Source of the DNA: Dethiobacter sp.
Lineage (GTDB): Bacteria; Bacillota; Dethiobacteria; Dethiobacterales; Dethiobacteraceae
Direction of reading: 5' to 3'
Length of the DNA stretch: 64,000 nucleotides
NCBI GenBank assembly: GCA_020725465.1
Contig: DYEY01000068.1
Coordinates: forward strand, 1-64,000
The notes under the pieces are model-generated. The model made no database searches, was not told the origin of the DNA, and was given only the letters and a program-made list of their open reading frames with translations. Positions 35,642-47,470 of this stretch are shown piece by piece (positions within the stretch are counted from its first letter, which is position 1; each line of letters begins with the position of its first letter). Position numbers and translations under genes: made by a program.

Positions 35642-36457
35642 ATGCTGTTTCCGTTTTTTTTGATCAGTAAAAACAGCGATCCTGACAGCAACGGCTCCAG
35701 CTCAAAGCTGCAGATGATTGCCTACCGTTTCCTGTTCAAACTTCATAAATACAGGGCGGAGCGCCGCGGTTTCCAGAACGGCTACAACCCCGAGCCCGCA
35801 CTTACCAGCGCCCTGTCAGAAAAACAGCAGCTTAGCAAACGGGCCACTGACTGGAACAGGCCGCTGCAGACCAGCCGGTACGTTGTCTTTGACACGGAAA
35901 CAACCGGGTTTTACCCTTACAACGGCGACGAAATAATATCCATCGGCGGTGTGGTCATTGAAAACGGCCGGATCTGTGAAGATCAGGTTTTCCACCAGCT
36001 GGTGAATCCTTTTCGCTCCATTCCTCCCGCCGTGAGCGAAATCACCGGCATCACCGGTAAGATGGTCGCCGACAAACCGGGTGTATGTACCGTTATCAAC
36101 AGTTTCCTGGATTTTATCGGCGATGGCATACTGGTAGCCCACAATGCGGATTTTGACATGGCTTTTCTGAACATCAAGCTCAACTGGTATACTCAGAAAG
36201 AAATCTGCAACCCGGTTATTGATACCTACAAACTCTCGCGCACAATGTGGCCGGAGCTCCCTTCCCATGACCTTGACAGCCTGCTGAAAAAACACGGGAT
36301 CCCCATCGAGGGGCGCCATACCGCCCTCGGAGACTCGCTGATGACAGCGCGGTTATTCCTGATTTTTTTAAACGAGCTGGAAGAAAGAAAAATCGAAACA
36401 TTAAAACAACTTTATTACTATCTGCACCTGAAAGAAACCTTCGCTTACACCCCGTAA
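35642..36457 (+). CDS. 3'-5' exonuclease, DNA polymerase III epsilon-like
   Basis: A 271-residue DEDDh exonuclease. ExoI is VFDTETTGFYP (Asp-Glu), ExoII has the NADFDMAF Asp, and ExoIII is HTALGDSLMTARLF (His and Asp), so all catalytic residues are present. An N-terminal extension of about 80 residues precedes the domain. The ATG at 35642 follows GGGAGG. It is a stand-alone exonuclease paired with the DUF294 regulator, not part of DnaE, whose own gene is at 43127-46564. Confidence 0.9.
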   Translation: MLFPFFLISKNSDPDSNGSSSKLQMIAYRFLFKLHKYRAERRGFQNGYNPEPALTSALSEKQQLSKRATDWNRPLQTSRYVVFDTETTGFYPYNGDEIISIGGVVIENGRICEDQVFHQLVNPFRSIPPAVSEITGITGKMVADKPGVCTVINSFLDFIGDGILVAHNADFDMAFLNIKLNWYTQKEICNPVIDTYKLSRTMWPELPSHDLDSLLKKHGIPIEGRHTALGDSLMTARLFLIFLNELEERKIETLKQLYYYLHLKETFAYTP

Positions 36458-36460
36458 AAC

Positions 36461-36495
36461 ACGGCCCCGGCAATGCCGGGGCCGTTGCAATCTTT
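36461..36495 (+). terminator. Terminator-like hairpin after the exonuclease gene
   Basis: ACGGCCCCGGC and GCCGGGGCCGT form an 11-base-pair GC-rich stem around AAT. The following T tract is poor (TGCAATCTTT), so termination may be partial. Confidence 0.6.
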
Positions 36496-36533
36496 AACCG
36501 GATAGGGTAAAATCTAACGGAGGAGGTGTGGGC

Positions 36534-37856
<1,323 letters not shown>

Positions 37857-37978
37857 ATTTAGCGCCCGACTTCACAGTGAAGGTTGGGTGAATATAACCT
37901 GTTTTCACGGACTTGAAGATTTTCAGGTTAAGATTTATCTGTTTATCCCACCATGACACATACTCTATTGGTACACTG

Positions 37979-38006
37979 TTGAAACAATATTTGTGTAGGG
38001 TATTAA
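37979..38006 (+). promoter_or_regulatory. Putative promoter for the TauE/SafE gene
   Basis: TTGAAA and TATTAA are separated by 16 bases, about 25 bases upstream of the ATG. The spacing is short and the -10 is imperfect. Confidence 0.45.
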
Positions 38007-38030
38007 CATTGAAAGCATAGAGATGATTTA

Positions 38031-38741
38031 ATGGATTGGATATTATTACTTTTTAGTGGCTGGTTTGCCGCTACAGTTTCCGGTGCGGCAGGTTTTGGCG
38101 GTGCTTTATTGCTTCTGCCACTTATAACACATTCTATCGGAGCAAAAGCCGCTGTACCTGTTTTAACCATTGCGCAACTGTCAGGAAACCTGTCAAGAGC
38201 TGGCTTCGGATACAAAGATATTCGTTGGCGTCCTGTTTTATTATTTTGTACAGGTGCTGTACCTGCCAGTGCGTTGGGTTCTCGTCTCTTTGTTGAATTG
38301 CCTTCATCAACAATCATGAAAGTCATCGGTATCTTCTTGGTGCTGGCAGTTGTTTTGCGCCATACACCGTTCAAAAATTACCGATCTCCTGATAAAGTGC
38401 TCCCTGCAGCAGGTGCAGTCGTTGGTTTCCTTTCGGCGGTTGCAGGAAGTGCCGGGCCATTAGGAGCGGCTGTTTTCCTAAGCCTTCAATTGCCTGCGGT
38501 TGCTTATGTTGCAAGTGAAGCTGTAACCGCCAGTTTTATACATATAACAAAGAGTGTTGTGTTTGGGAAATATATGCTGTTAAAATTTTCAGACTTATTG
38601 CTTGGTTTGGCTTTGAGTGGGTCAATGATACTTGGCTCTTTTACTGGTCGAAAGCTAATTCAACGGTTATCAGAAAAACACTTTGATATTCTGGTTGAAG
38701 TGTTGCTTGTTTTTTCGGCTATATCACTGTTTATAAGGTAG
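38031..38741 (+). CDS. Sulfite exporter TauE/SafE family membrane protein
   Basis: A 236-residue polytopic membrane protein of the TauE/SafE family (four-helix repeats), with FAATVSGAAGFGGALLLLP near the N-terminus and GAVVGFLSAVAGSAGPLGA in the second half. Family members export sulfite or organosulfonates, or act as anion transporters. Two sampled 60-base lines are 47% and 37% G+C, well below neighbours at 57-62%, and codon use is A/T-ending. No strong ribosome site precedes the ATG. Probably acquired by transfer. Confidence 0.85.
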   Translation: MDWILLLFSGWFAATVSGAAGFGGALLLLPLITHSIGAKAAVPVLTIAQLSGNLSRAGFGYKDIRWRPVLLFCTGAVPASALGSRLFVELPSSTIMKVIGIFLVLAVVLRHTPFKNYRSPDKVLPAAGAVVGFLSAVAGSAGPLGAAVFLSLQLPAVAYVASEAVTASFIHITKSVVFGKYMLLKFSDLLLGLALSGSMILGSFTGRKLIQRLSEKHFDILVEVLLVFSAISLFIR

Positions 38742-38771
38742 AGGCAGGTACCGTTTAATCGTCTGCCCGCT

Positions 38772-39836
38772 TTACACTGTGTCTACTTTCCCGGCCAGCA
38801 GGGCCAGGCTCTGCTCTTTTACTTTGGCAATAACCCCCAGGGCGTCTTTCCGGCCAGTGGCAGGAATGTTTTCATTTTTGACCGGGCGTCCCCAGCCTCC
38901 CAGTTCAGACAGGGTGGTGACCACCGCTTCCGCCTGGCCCTTCAGGTTGTAGCCGCCTTCCATGCAGGCCACGATTTTGCCGCTACAGTGTTTTTCGGCG
39001 ATCTGTTTCAGTTTGCGGGCCATGGCGGCATAACCGGCAAAGGTCAGGCGCATGCCGGCCAGCGGGTCGTCGTGGTAGGCGTCCTGCCCCGCCGAAAGCA
39101 TCACCAGCTGCGGCCGGTATACGTCAGCCAGGGGAGCCACCACTTCATCAAAGAAGGCACTGTATTCTGCATCACCGCAACCGGCCGGCAGCGGGACATT
39201 GACAGTGTAGCCGGTCCCCGCTCCGCTCCCTGTCTCGTCAGTATAGCCTGAACCGGGGTAGGCCGGGCTTTGGTGGACGCAGACAAACAGCACCCTGGGG
39301 TCGTGGTAGAAAGCCGCCTGGGTACCGTTGCCGTGGTGGACGTCCCAGTCCACTATAAGTATGCGCTCCAGGCCGAACTCCTCCATGGCGGCCCGGGCGG
39401 CGATGGCGATGTTGTTGAAAAGGCAAAAACCCATGCCGCGGTTGGGCTCGGCGTGGTGGCCAGGCGGCCTGCCCAGTGAAAAACAGGTTTTTAGCCGGCC
39501 GTTCATCACCGACCTCATGGCCGTCAGGGCGGCCCCGGCAGAAAGAAGGGCCACCTCGTAAGAACGGGGTGTCAGGTAAGTGTCCGGATCGAGGTAGGGG
39601 CGCTGGCGTTCACACATTTCTTTGACGTATTTAATGTAACTCTCAGTGTGAATCAGCCCTATTTCCTCCACCCGGGCAGGAACCGGCGCCAGCTGTTCCA
39701 GCCTGTCAAACAGTTTCTCTTCCTTAAGCAGTGACAGGATGGCCAGCAAGCGTTCTTTTTTTTCCGGGTGATAGTCCTGGGTATGGATCAAAAAGTCCGG
39801 ATGGTAAACAATCCCTATATCCGGTCTGGCTGTCAT
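38772..39836 (-). CDS. acuC: Histone deacetylase superfamily protein, AcuC-like
   Basis: A 354-residue class I/II-type deacetylase fold. Zinc and catalytic signatures are present: GRPPGHHAEP, VDWDVHHGNGTQ (Asp and His), MLSAGQDAYHDDP (second Asp) and MEGGYNL. In Bacillus, AcuC removes acetyl groups from acetyl-CoA synthetase lysine; the target here is not shown. The acsA gene in this window (57230-59203) keeps the RSGK lysine site. ATG behind GGAGG. It is followed on the same strand by fxsA. Confidence 0.85.
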   Translation of the reverse strand: MTARPDIGIVYHPDFLIHTQDYHPEKKERLLAILSLLKEEKLFDRLEQLAPVPARVEEIGLIHTESYIKYVKEMCERQRPYLDPDTYLTPRSYEVALLSAGAALTAMRSVMNGRLKTCFSLGRPPGHHAEPNRGMGFCLFNNIAIAARAAMEEFGLERILIVDWDVHHGNGTQAAFYHDPRVLFVCVHQSPAYPGSGYTDETGSGAGTGYTVNVPLPAGCGDAEYSAFFDEVVAPLADVYRPQLVMLSAGQDAYHDDPLAGMRLTFAGYAAMARKLKQIAEKHCSGKIVACMEGGYNLKGQAEAVVTTLSELGGWGRPVKNENIPATGRKDALGVIAKVKEQSLALLAGKVDTV

Positions 39837-39854
39837 TTCAGTCCCTCCTTCCTA

Positions 39855-40250
39855 TTAAAAGCGCCGGTAGATCCGGAGAGTACCCTCCTCCAGCGCCCTT
39901 TTCAGGCGATTCAGTACCAGGCGGCGTACCGTTGCCCTGCTTCCCGGTAAAAGCAGTAAAAATCCGGCAGTATCGGTGATCAGTCCCGGTGTGAGCAGAA
40001 AAGCGCTGCCAATAAGGACCAGCACGCCGTCCACTATAGCTTCGCCGGGCAGTTCGCCGCGGCGGAGACTGTCCCCGATCTGGCCAAGCACCAGGAAACC
40101 CTGCGCCCGGGCCAAAAAAACGCCAAGCAAACCGGTGGCCAGCACGATCAGAATGGTGGGCAGCGGCCCGATTTGGCGGCCGATGACTATCAGCAGGTAT
40201 AGTTCCAGCAAGGGGCCGAGGGTAAACAGTAAAAGCAGCTTGGTAAACAT
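39855..40250 (-). CDS. fxsA: FxsA family membrane protein
   Basis: A 131-residue FxsA protein with about three hydrophobic segments and the conserved GLLGVFLARAQGF and LLTPGLITDTAGFLLLLP stretches. FxsA is named for phage exclusion suppression in E. coli; in Firmicutes it lies next to pyk, as here (fxsA-pyk-pfkA). The role is unclear. Confidence 0.9.
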   Translation of the reverse strand: MFTKLLLLFTLGPLLELYLLIVIGRQIGPLPTILIVLATGLLGVFLARAQGFLVLGQIGDSLRRGELPGEAIVDGVLVLIGSAFLLTPGLITDTAGFLLLLPGSRATVRRLVLNRLKRALEEGTLRIYRRF

Positions 40251-40335
40251 CTTTGCTCCATTCGCTCTCCAGTGTTTTCCATATAACCTAACAGGCCCGG
40301 ATGGCTGGCGCTCCTTTTCTCATTGCTGTTATCCT

Positions 40336-42084
40336 TTAAAGAATAGTGGCCTTCCCGCTGTAGACCAATCCCCTTATGGTGTCCATGGTAACAATGTCAC
40401 CGGCTTTCAGCAGCCTGGTAGCATCACGTGCGCCCACGATCACCGGGATACCCATGCTGAGACCCACTACCGCAGCGTGGGAGGTGAGCCCACCTTCCTC
40501 TGCAATCAGCCCCGCCGCCTTTTGCAAAAAAGGAATATAACCGCTGTCCGTGGCGGGTGTCACCAGTATCTGGCCCTGCTGCAGGGTGGCAGCTTCCCCG
40601 GCGTTCTGGGCGATTAAGACCCGGCCAGTGGCCGCTTTCTTGCCAAGCCCCGTGCCCCTAAGCAACACTTCACCTACAGTATGGACACGCAGCAGGTTGG
40701 TGGTGCCACTGACACCCACGGGCACCCCCGCAGTGATAATGACCAGATCCCCGTTCCTGATATAACCGCTCTGCAGGGAAGCTTCCACCGCCGATACGAA
40801 CATCTCGTCAGTAGAGCCGGTGGGGCGGCAGAGCACCGGAAACACGCCCCAGGTAAGGGCCAGCAGCCTCGCCACTGTTTCTCTTGGCGTTACGGCTATA
40901 ATCCGGGCTTTGGGCTTGTACTTGGACACCATGCGTGCCGTATACCCGGATTGGGTCGCGGTGATGACAGCAGCGGCGCCCAGTTCCTGGGCGGCGTAAC
41001 AGGTGGCATAGGAAATGGCGTCGGTGACGCTGCGTTCGGCGGGAGGCTCAAAGCTCTCCAGCATCTTAGCGTAGTGCAGGGCGGTTTCCGTCCGCTCCGC
41101 GATGCGGGCCATAGTGCGCACCGCTTCCAGGGGATAGCGCCCCACCGCCGTCTCACCGGAAAGCATGACGGCGTCGGTACCGTCAAAAATAGCGTTGGCC
41201 ACGTCACTGGCTTCGGCCCGGGTGGGACGGGGGTTGCGGATCATGGAATCCAGCATCTGGGTAGCGGTAATAACCGGTTTGCCCAGGGCGTTACACCTGG
41301 AAATAATCGCTTTTTGTACCAGCGGAACATCCTCGGCCGGGATTTCCACGCCCAAGTCTCCCCTGGCCACCATAATTCCGTCAGCAACCTGGAGAATCTG
41401 CTCCAGGTTGTCCACTCCCTCCTGGTTCTCTATCTTGGCGATGATTTGGATATTGGAGTGGTTTTCCTCCAGGATGGCCCGGATGGCAAGGACGTCGGCG
41501 GCCTTGCGTACAAAAGAAGCGGCTATGTAGTCCAGGTCATTCCTGACAGCAAAGAGGATATCTTCCCTGTCCTTGTCCGACAGGGCGGGCAGGTTGAGGC
41601 GGGCGCCTGGTATGTTTACCCCTTTTTTGCTCTTCAGCTCGCCCCCCGCTTCCACACGGCAGAGGACCTCACTGCCTTTTACCGCCAGGACTTCAAGAAT
41701 AATAAGACCATCATCCAGCAGTATCTTCATGCCGGGCAAAACGTCTTCCACCAGCCCGGGGTAGTTGACGCTGACGGCACAGCGGTTACCCGGAACATCG
41801 ACAGTGGTAAGGGTAAACTGCTGCCCCTCTTCCAACAGCACAGAGCCGCCTTCAATATTGCCGATGCGTATTTCCGGTCCCCTGGTATCAAGCATGAGGG
41901 CGGTAAAGCTGTGCTCTTCCTTCACCGCCTGGCGCAGAGCGGCAATGGTTACCGCGTGTTCTTCGTGGGTACCGTGGGAAAAGTTGAGTCGCGCCACGTT
42001 CATGCCGGCGGCTATCAGTTGCCGGAGTATAGCCACACTGCTGGTGGCAGGGCCTAGGGTACAGACGATTTTTGTTCTTCTCAA
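40336..42084 (-). CDS. pyk: Pyruvate kinase with C-terminal PEP-utilising-like domain
   Basis: A 582-residue pyruvate kinase: PEP + ADP to pyruvate + ATP. The catalytic barrel has TLGPATSS, MVARGDLGVEIP, ATQMLDSMIRNPRPTRAE and MLSGETAVGRYP. The extra ~100 residues at the C-terminus are an ECTS/PEP-utilising domain with a conserved His (LTSHAAVVGL), as in Geobacillus and some clostridial enzymes. The start is TTG behind GGGGAGG. It is 28 bases downstream of pfkA. Confidence 0.96.
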   Translation of the reverse strand: MRRTKIVCTLGPATSSVAILRQLIAAGMNVARLNFSHGTHEEHAVTIAALRQAVKEEHSFTALMLDTRGPEIRIGNIEGGSVLLEEGQQFTLTTVDVPGNRCAVSVNYPGLVEDVLPGMKILLDDGLIILEVLAVKGSEVLCRVEAGGELKSKKGVNIPGARLNLPALSDKDREDILFAVRNDLDYIAASFVRKAADVLAIRAILEENHSNIQIIAKIENQEGVDNLEQILQVADGIMVARGDLGVEIPAEDVPLVQKAIISRCNALGKPVITATQMLDSMIRNPRPTRAEASDVANAIFDGTDAVMLSGETAVGRYPLEAVRTMARIAERTETALHYAKMLESFEPPAERSVTDAISYATCYAAQELGAAAVITATQSGYTARMVSKYKPKARIIAVTPRETVARLLALTWGVFPVLCRPTGSTDEMFVSAVEASLQSGYIRNGDLVIITAGVPVGVSGTTNLLRVHTVGEVLLRGTGLGKKAATGRVLIAQNAGEAATLQQGQILVTPATDSGYIPFLQKAAGLIAEEGGLTSHAAVVGLSMGIPVIVGARDATRLLKAGDIVTMDTIRGLVYSGKATIL

Positions 42085-42112
42085 TTTCCAGCCTCCCCGT
42101 TGTAATGTCCTG

Positions 42113-43096
<984 letters not shown>

Positions 43097-43126
43097 TTAT
43101 GCTAATTTGCCCCCTGACATCGCCGT

Positions 43127-46100
43127 CTATCCTGCCGGCAGGAGCCTTACCGCCTCACTGCCAAGCAGGTCTTCTATCTCCTTAAATTTATTGCTGCCTT
43201 CCGTCAGCCAGTAATCGGGAGCCGTCAGCACTTTCCTGTTTTCAGCGGTAAACTCCAGGTAGACCGGCCAGAAGCCTCTGGCGCCGGCCAGTATTTTCTG
43301 AAGCAAAATCAGGTCTCCCAGCCCCGCCCCGGCTGCAAAACTGATAACCACTTCCCTGATTTCACGGGGCAGCGGGACAATTGCTTCAGCGATAACTTTG
43401 ACTTCTTCTTCCTCTTTATGGCTTGTCCGCCCCCGCACAAAGACAACGCTGCCACTGTAAAGGCAGTGCCGGCAGTCTTCAAAAATACCAGGAAAGACCA
43501 CCACTTCCAGTGAGCCGGACAGGTCTTCCAGCTGTACAAAGGCCATCTGTTTGCCCTTCCTGGTGGTTATCTGCCTTACGCCGCTGACCATACCGGCCAC
43601 CTGGACCGGCAGGTTGTCTCCGTTCTCTTTTAAATCAGCACTGCCTGAGAGGTTTTCCAGCCTGGAAAGAACCGCCTCGTACTCGCCAAGGGGGTGCCCG
43701 CTGATATAAAAGCCCAGCACCTCTTTTTCCATGCTCAGACGTTCCCGGGAAGACGGTTCCGGCAGGTCGGGCAACTCTTCCCGGACCGGGGTCCACTCCC
43801 CGTCTTCACCGCACAGTTCAAACATGCACATCTGCCCGTTTTGCCGTTCCCGCTGGTCACAATGGGCCGCCGCCGCCGCTTCATCCATAACGGCCAAAAG
43901 CTGTGACCTGTTGGCGCCCAGGCTGTCAAAAGCACCGCATTTGATTAAGCTTTCCAGCACTTTTTTGTTGCAGGCACGCAGGTCCACCCGCGAGCAGAAA
44001 TCAAAGAGCGAAGTAAACGGGCTTTCCGCCCGTGCGGCCAGGATGGATTCCACCGCTCCCAAACCCACATTTTTGACTGCGGCCAGACCAAAGCGAATGG
44101 TCTTTTCTCCGCTCACGGTAAAGTTGATGCCGCTCTCGTTGATGTCGGGCGGCAGGACCGCAATACCGGAGCGCTTGCAGTCGGCGATATAAGCCGCCAC
44201 TTTGTCACTGGCGGACATGACGCCGGTGAGCAGGGCAGCCATGAACTGGGTGGGATAATTGGCTTTAAGATACGCAGTCTGGTAAGCCACCATAGCGTAG
44301 GCGGCGGCGTGCGACTTGTTAAAGCCGTAGGAAGCGAATTTTACTATCAGGTCATAAAGTTCATCTGCCATCTTCTTCCGGTAACCGTTTTTGACACAGC
44401 CATTTACAAACAGTTCCCGTTGCTCGTTTAGTACCTCCAGTTTCTTCTTGCCGATTGCCCGCCGGAGCAGGTCCGCCTCTCCCAGGGAAAAACCGGCCAT
44501 GGTGGACGCCACTTGCATGATCTGTTCCTGGTAAACCATCACACCGTAAGTCTCTTTCAGGATGGGTTCCAGTTTCGGGTGCAGATAGTTGATGGGTATC
44601 TGCCCGTGTTTGCTCTGGATGAAAGTGGGAATTTGCTCCATTGGGCCGGGCCGGTAAAGTGCCACCACGGCGATGATATCTTCAAAAACGTTGGGCTTCA
44701 GTTCGCGCAGCACACTGCGCATGCCGCCCGATTCCAGCTGGAAGACGCCGGCGGTGTCCCCCTGGGACAACAGCTGGTAGGTTTTCTCGTCATCCAACGG
44801 AATTTTGTTTAGGTCGACTTTTACACCGGTGGAGGCGGCAATCAGGGAAATGGCTTCTTCCATGATGGTGAGTGTGCGCAGGCCGAGGAAATCCATTTTC
44901 AATAAGCCCAGTTCCTCCAGCACGCCCATGGGAAACTGGGTGATCATGCTGTCCTCGTTGGATTTCTGCAACGGCACATAGTTGACCAGTGGCTCGCGCG
45001 AGATAACCACGCCGGCGGCATGGGTGGAGGCATGCCTTGACTGTCCTTCCAGTTTCATGGACAGGTTAATCAGTTCGCGCACCCGTTCATCGTTTTTACA
45101 GGCTTCCTTTAATTCGGGGCTTTTTTCCAGGGCCTCGGCAATGGTTATGTTAAGGGCGGGGGGAATCATTTTGGCAATCCGGTCCACGTCCGCATAAGGG
45201 ATGTTCATGGCCCGGCCCACATCCCGCACCGCGGCCCGGGCGGCCATGGTGCCAAAGGTGATGATCTGCGCCACTTTATCTTCGCCGTATTTTTGCACCA
45301 CGTAATCGATTACCCGGTCGCGTTTCTCATAACAAAAATCTATATCAATATCCGGCATGGTTATCCGTTCCGGATTGAGGAAACGCTCAAAAAGCAGCCC
45401 GTAGCGAAGCGGGTTGATATTGGTTATTTCCAGGCAGTAAGCCACCAGGCTGCCGGCGGCGGAACCGCGCCCCGGGCCCACCAGTATGCCGTTTTCATGG
45501 GCGTAGCGGATAAAATCCCATACCACCAGGAAGTACGAGGCATAACCCATCTGGGCGATGACTTTCAGCTCATAGTCAAGGCGCTGGGAAATCTCCGCCG
45601 TGATATTGTTGCCAAAGCGCCTGGAGGCGCCGGCCAGGCACACCTGCCTTAAGTAACTGTTTTCGTCGTAGCCAGCCGGTATCTCATATACAGGCAGGTA
45701 AGTGTTGCCGAATTCAAAATCAAAGTTGCAGCGTTCCGCGATCTCTATGGTGTTGGCCATTGCCGCCTCCAGAACCCTGGCGTCGACATAGCCGGCCAGG
45801 CACGCACGCATCTCCTCTTCTGTTTTTAAATAGAATTCCCCGCTTTGGAAGCGCATCCTCTTTTCATCGTCCAGTGTTTTGCCGGTCTGGATACAGAGGA
45901 GCACATCATGGGCATGTGCATCAGCGGCGTCGATATAGTGCAGGTCGTTGGTCACCACCAACCCCACATTTCTTTCCGCCGCCAGCTGCAGCAGGCCCTC
46001 GTTTACAGGGCGCTGTTCAGCCAGGCCATGGTCCTGCAGCTCAAGGAAGAAATCCTCACCGAACACTTCAAGATAAAAGTCCAGGAGGCGCAGAGCCTCC

Positions 46101-46564
46101 TCCGGTTTTTTTTCCAGGATGGCCTGGGGTATCTCCCCGGCCAGGCAGGCGGACAGGGCAACCAGGCCGCCGCCATAGCGCCAGAGCAGCTCGTGATCCA
46201 CCCGCGGCTTGTAATAAAACCCCTCACTGTAGCCGCGGGTTACCAGCTGCATCAGGTTGCGGTAACCTTCCCTGTCTTTGGCCAACAGAACCAGGTGGTG
46301 CTGTTTGGCATCCAGGCGGGGGTCTTTATCCGCCCGGCCACGGGGAGATACGTACACTTCACAGCCGATAACAGGTTTTATGCCGGCTTTTTTTGCTTCC
46401 TTGTAGAAATCCACCACGCCGTACATAACACCGTGGTCGGTAATTGCCAGCGCCGGCATACCGAGCGCGGCAGCCTTTTTCACCATGGCCGGGATACGGG
46501 CAGCGCCGTCCAGCAGGGAGTATTCACTGTGATTATGAAGATGCACAAACCTGTTGCCTGCCAT
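43127..46564 (-). CDS. dnaE: DNA polymerase III alpha subunit, DnaE
   Basis: A 1145-residue replicative polymerase. It has an N-terminal PHP domain (HLHNHSEYSLLDG, then GVMYGVVDFYKEAKK), the polymerase palm with catalytic aspartates (PDIDIDF), fingers, tandem HhH and a C-terminal OB fold (VQVAGMVSGVRQITTRKGKQ). The ATG at 46564 follows GAGGTGG; an open reading frame extends 120 codons further but without family resemblance. Divergent from ytrH. Length fits DnaE1. Confidence 0.97.
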   Translation of the reverse strand: MAGNRFVHLHNHSEYSLLDGAARIPAMVKKAAALGMPALAITDHGVMYGVVDFYKEAKKAGIKPVIGCEVYVSPRGRADKDPRLDAKQHHLVLLAKDREGYRNLMQLVTRGYSEGFYYKPRVDHELLWRYGGGLVALSACLAGEIPQAILEKKPEEALRLLDFYLEVFGEDFFLELQDHGLAEQRPVNEGLLQLAAERNVGLVVTNDLHYIDAADAHAHDVLLCIQTGKTLDDEKRMRFQSGEFYLKTEEEMRACLAGYVDARVLEAAMANTIEIAERCNFDFEFGNTYLPVYEIPAGYDENSYLRQVCLAGASRRFGNNITAEISQRLDYELKVIAQMGYASYFLVVWDFIRYAHENGILVGPGRGSAAGSLVAYCLEITNINPLRYGLLFERFLNPERITMPDIDIDFCYEKRDRVIDYVVQKYGEDKVAQIITFGTMAARAAVRDVGRAMNIPYADVDRIAKMIPPALNITIAEALEKSPELKEACKNDERVRELINLSMKLEGQSRHASTHAAGVVISREPLVNYVPLQKSNEDSMITQFPMGVLEELGLLKMDFLGLRTLTIMEEAISLIAASTGVKVDLNKIPLDDEKTYQLLSQGDTAGVFQLESGGMRSVLRELKPNVFEDIIAVVALYRPGPMEQIPTFIQSKHGQIPINYLHPKLEPILKETYGVMVYQEQIMQVASTMAGFSLGEADLLRRAIGKKKLEVLNEQRELFVNGCVKNGYRKKMADELYDLIVKFASYGFNKSHAAAYAMVAYQTAYLKANYPTQFMAALLTGVMSASDKVAAYIADCKRSGIAVLPPDINESGINFTVSGEKTIRFGLAAVKNVGLGAVESILAARAESPFTSLFDFCSRVDLRACNKKVLESLIKCGAFDSLGANRSQLLAVMDEAAAAAHCDQRERQNGQMCMFELCGEDGEWTPVREELPDLPEPSSRERLSMEKEVLGFYISGHPLGEYEAVLSRLENLSGSADLKENGDNLPVQVAGMVSGVRQITTRKGKQMAFVQLEDLSGSLEVVVFPGIFEDCRHCLYSGSVVFVRGRTSHKEEEEVKVIAEAIVPLPREIREVVISFAAGAGLGDLILLQKILAGARGFWPVYLEFTAENRKVLTAPDYWLTEGSNKFKEIEDLLGSEAVRLLPAG

Positions 46565-46682
46565 TGTTCCACCTCTTGGCCAGTCTTTAAAGTTAATTCG
46601 TTTTTTCCTCCGTTTTTCCTTTTTCTTTGCCGTGTCTAAACTCATCTTTTCTCCCATAGATATAGACAGGGAGGTTATGGCC

Positions 46683-47012
46683 ATGCAAAAACTTCTGGAC
46701 ACGCTGGTACTTAATATTTTTATCTCCTGCGGCGTCATATTGGGCGGAACCCTGCTCGGCTCCCTGGGTTCTGTTTTTACCGGCCAGGCCCCCGGCCACA
46801 GCATGCTGGAACTGGCGGGTAAGCTGAAAATCTGGGCACTGGTGACCGCCATGGGAGGAACCTTCGACACGCTGAAAGCAATTGAAACCGGCTTTCTCGG
46901 CGGGCAGCCAGGCATGGTGGCCAAACAGGCATTAATGATCTTTTCCTCTTTTCTTGGCGCCCATGCCGGCTACCTCTTCCTGCTCTGGCTGGCAGGTGAA
47001 AAGCAGTTGTGA
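46683..47012 (+). CDS. ytrH: Sporulation membrane protein YtrH
   Basis: A 109-residue membrane protein with three hydrophobic stretches (residues about 12-30, 50-65 and 82-103). It matches YtrH, a SigE-controlled protein important for spore cortex in B. subtilis, and the position beside dnaE and before ytrI is conserved. The ATG at 46683 is 8 bases after GGGAGG; an ATG six bases upstream is too close. It overlaps ytrI by 4 bases. Confidence 0.88.
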   Translation: MQKLLDTLVLNIFISCGVILGGTLLGSLGSVFTGQAPGHSMLELAGKLKIWALVTAMGGTFDTLKAIETGFLGGQPGMVAKQALMIFSSFLGAHAGYLFLLWLAGEKQL

Positions 47013-47470
47013 AAAAGAATGTGGCGTTTTTTCTGCTTGGAGCTCTCCTTGGCGCTGCCGGCATGAATGTTTTCCTGGCAAGCCGCCTGGACGCCCTTTA
47101 TATCGAGAGGGAAAAACTCAGGACAGACCTTTACCTGACCACTGAACGCCTGAAAAAAACCGAGGCCCAGTGGCAAAGCAGCCGGACCTCCGTTGTGCGC
47201 GAAATCGTTGTTCAGTTCGAGAAAGAATCCATCGATCCTTTCCTGGCCGTGGCGCTGCGCCAGGAAGTAACCAGGCTGGCAGGTGGCCTGGTGGGTGAAA
47301 AGCTGGATACTGTGCCCATCCCTCTGGCCATACACCTTCTGGACAAGAGGATTGTGGAAGCAGACAGGCAGCGCTACCGCCTTTTTGTAAGGACACTTAT
47401 CGTGACTGAGAAGCTTACGTATATTCTCGGCTTTGAACCGGTAACTGTTCCCCACGCCGGCGAACCGTAA
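47009..47470 (+). CDS. ytrI: YtrI-like sporulation protein
   Basis: A 153-residue protein with one N-terminal membrane helix (FFLLGALLGAAGMNVFLA), a coiled-coil region (about residues 28-60) and a C-terminal domain. Its start GTG is in the GTGA overlap with ytrH, so it is translationally coupled. YtrI is thought to act with YtrH in the mother cell. Confidence 0.8.
   Translation: MKKNVAFFLLGALLGAAGMNVFLASRLDALYIEREKLRTDLYLTTERLKKTEAQWQSSRTSVVREIVVQFEKESIDPFLAVALRQEVTRLAGGLVGEKLDTVPIPLAIHLLDKRIVEADRQRYRLFVRTLIVTEKLTYILGFEPVTVPHAGEP

Noticed and set aside
46565-46924. 120-codon in-frame extension upstream of dnaE
   Set aside because: It has no family resemblance, overlaps the ytrH start region on the other strand, and the ATG at 46564 has a good ribosome site and the standard PHP N-terminus.
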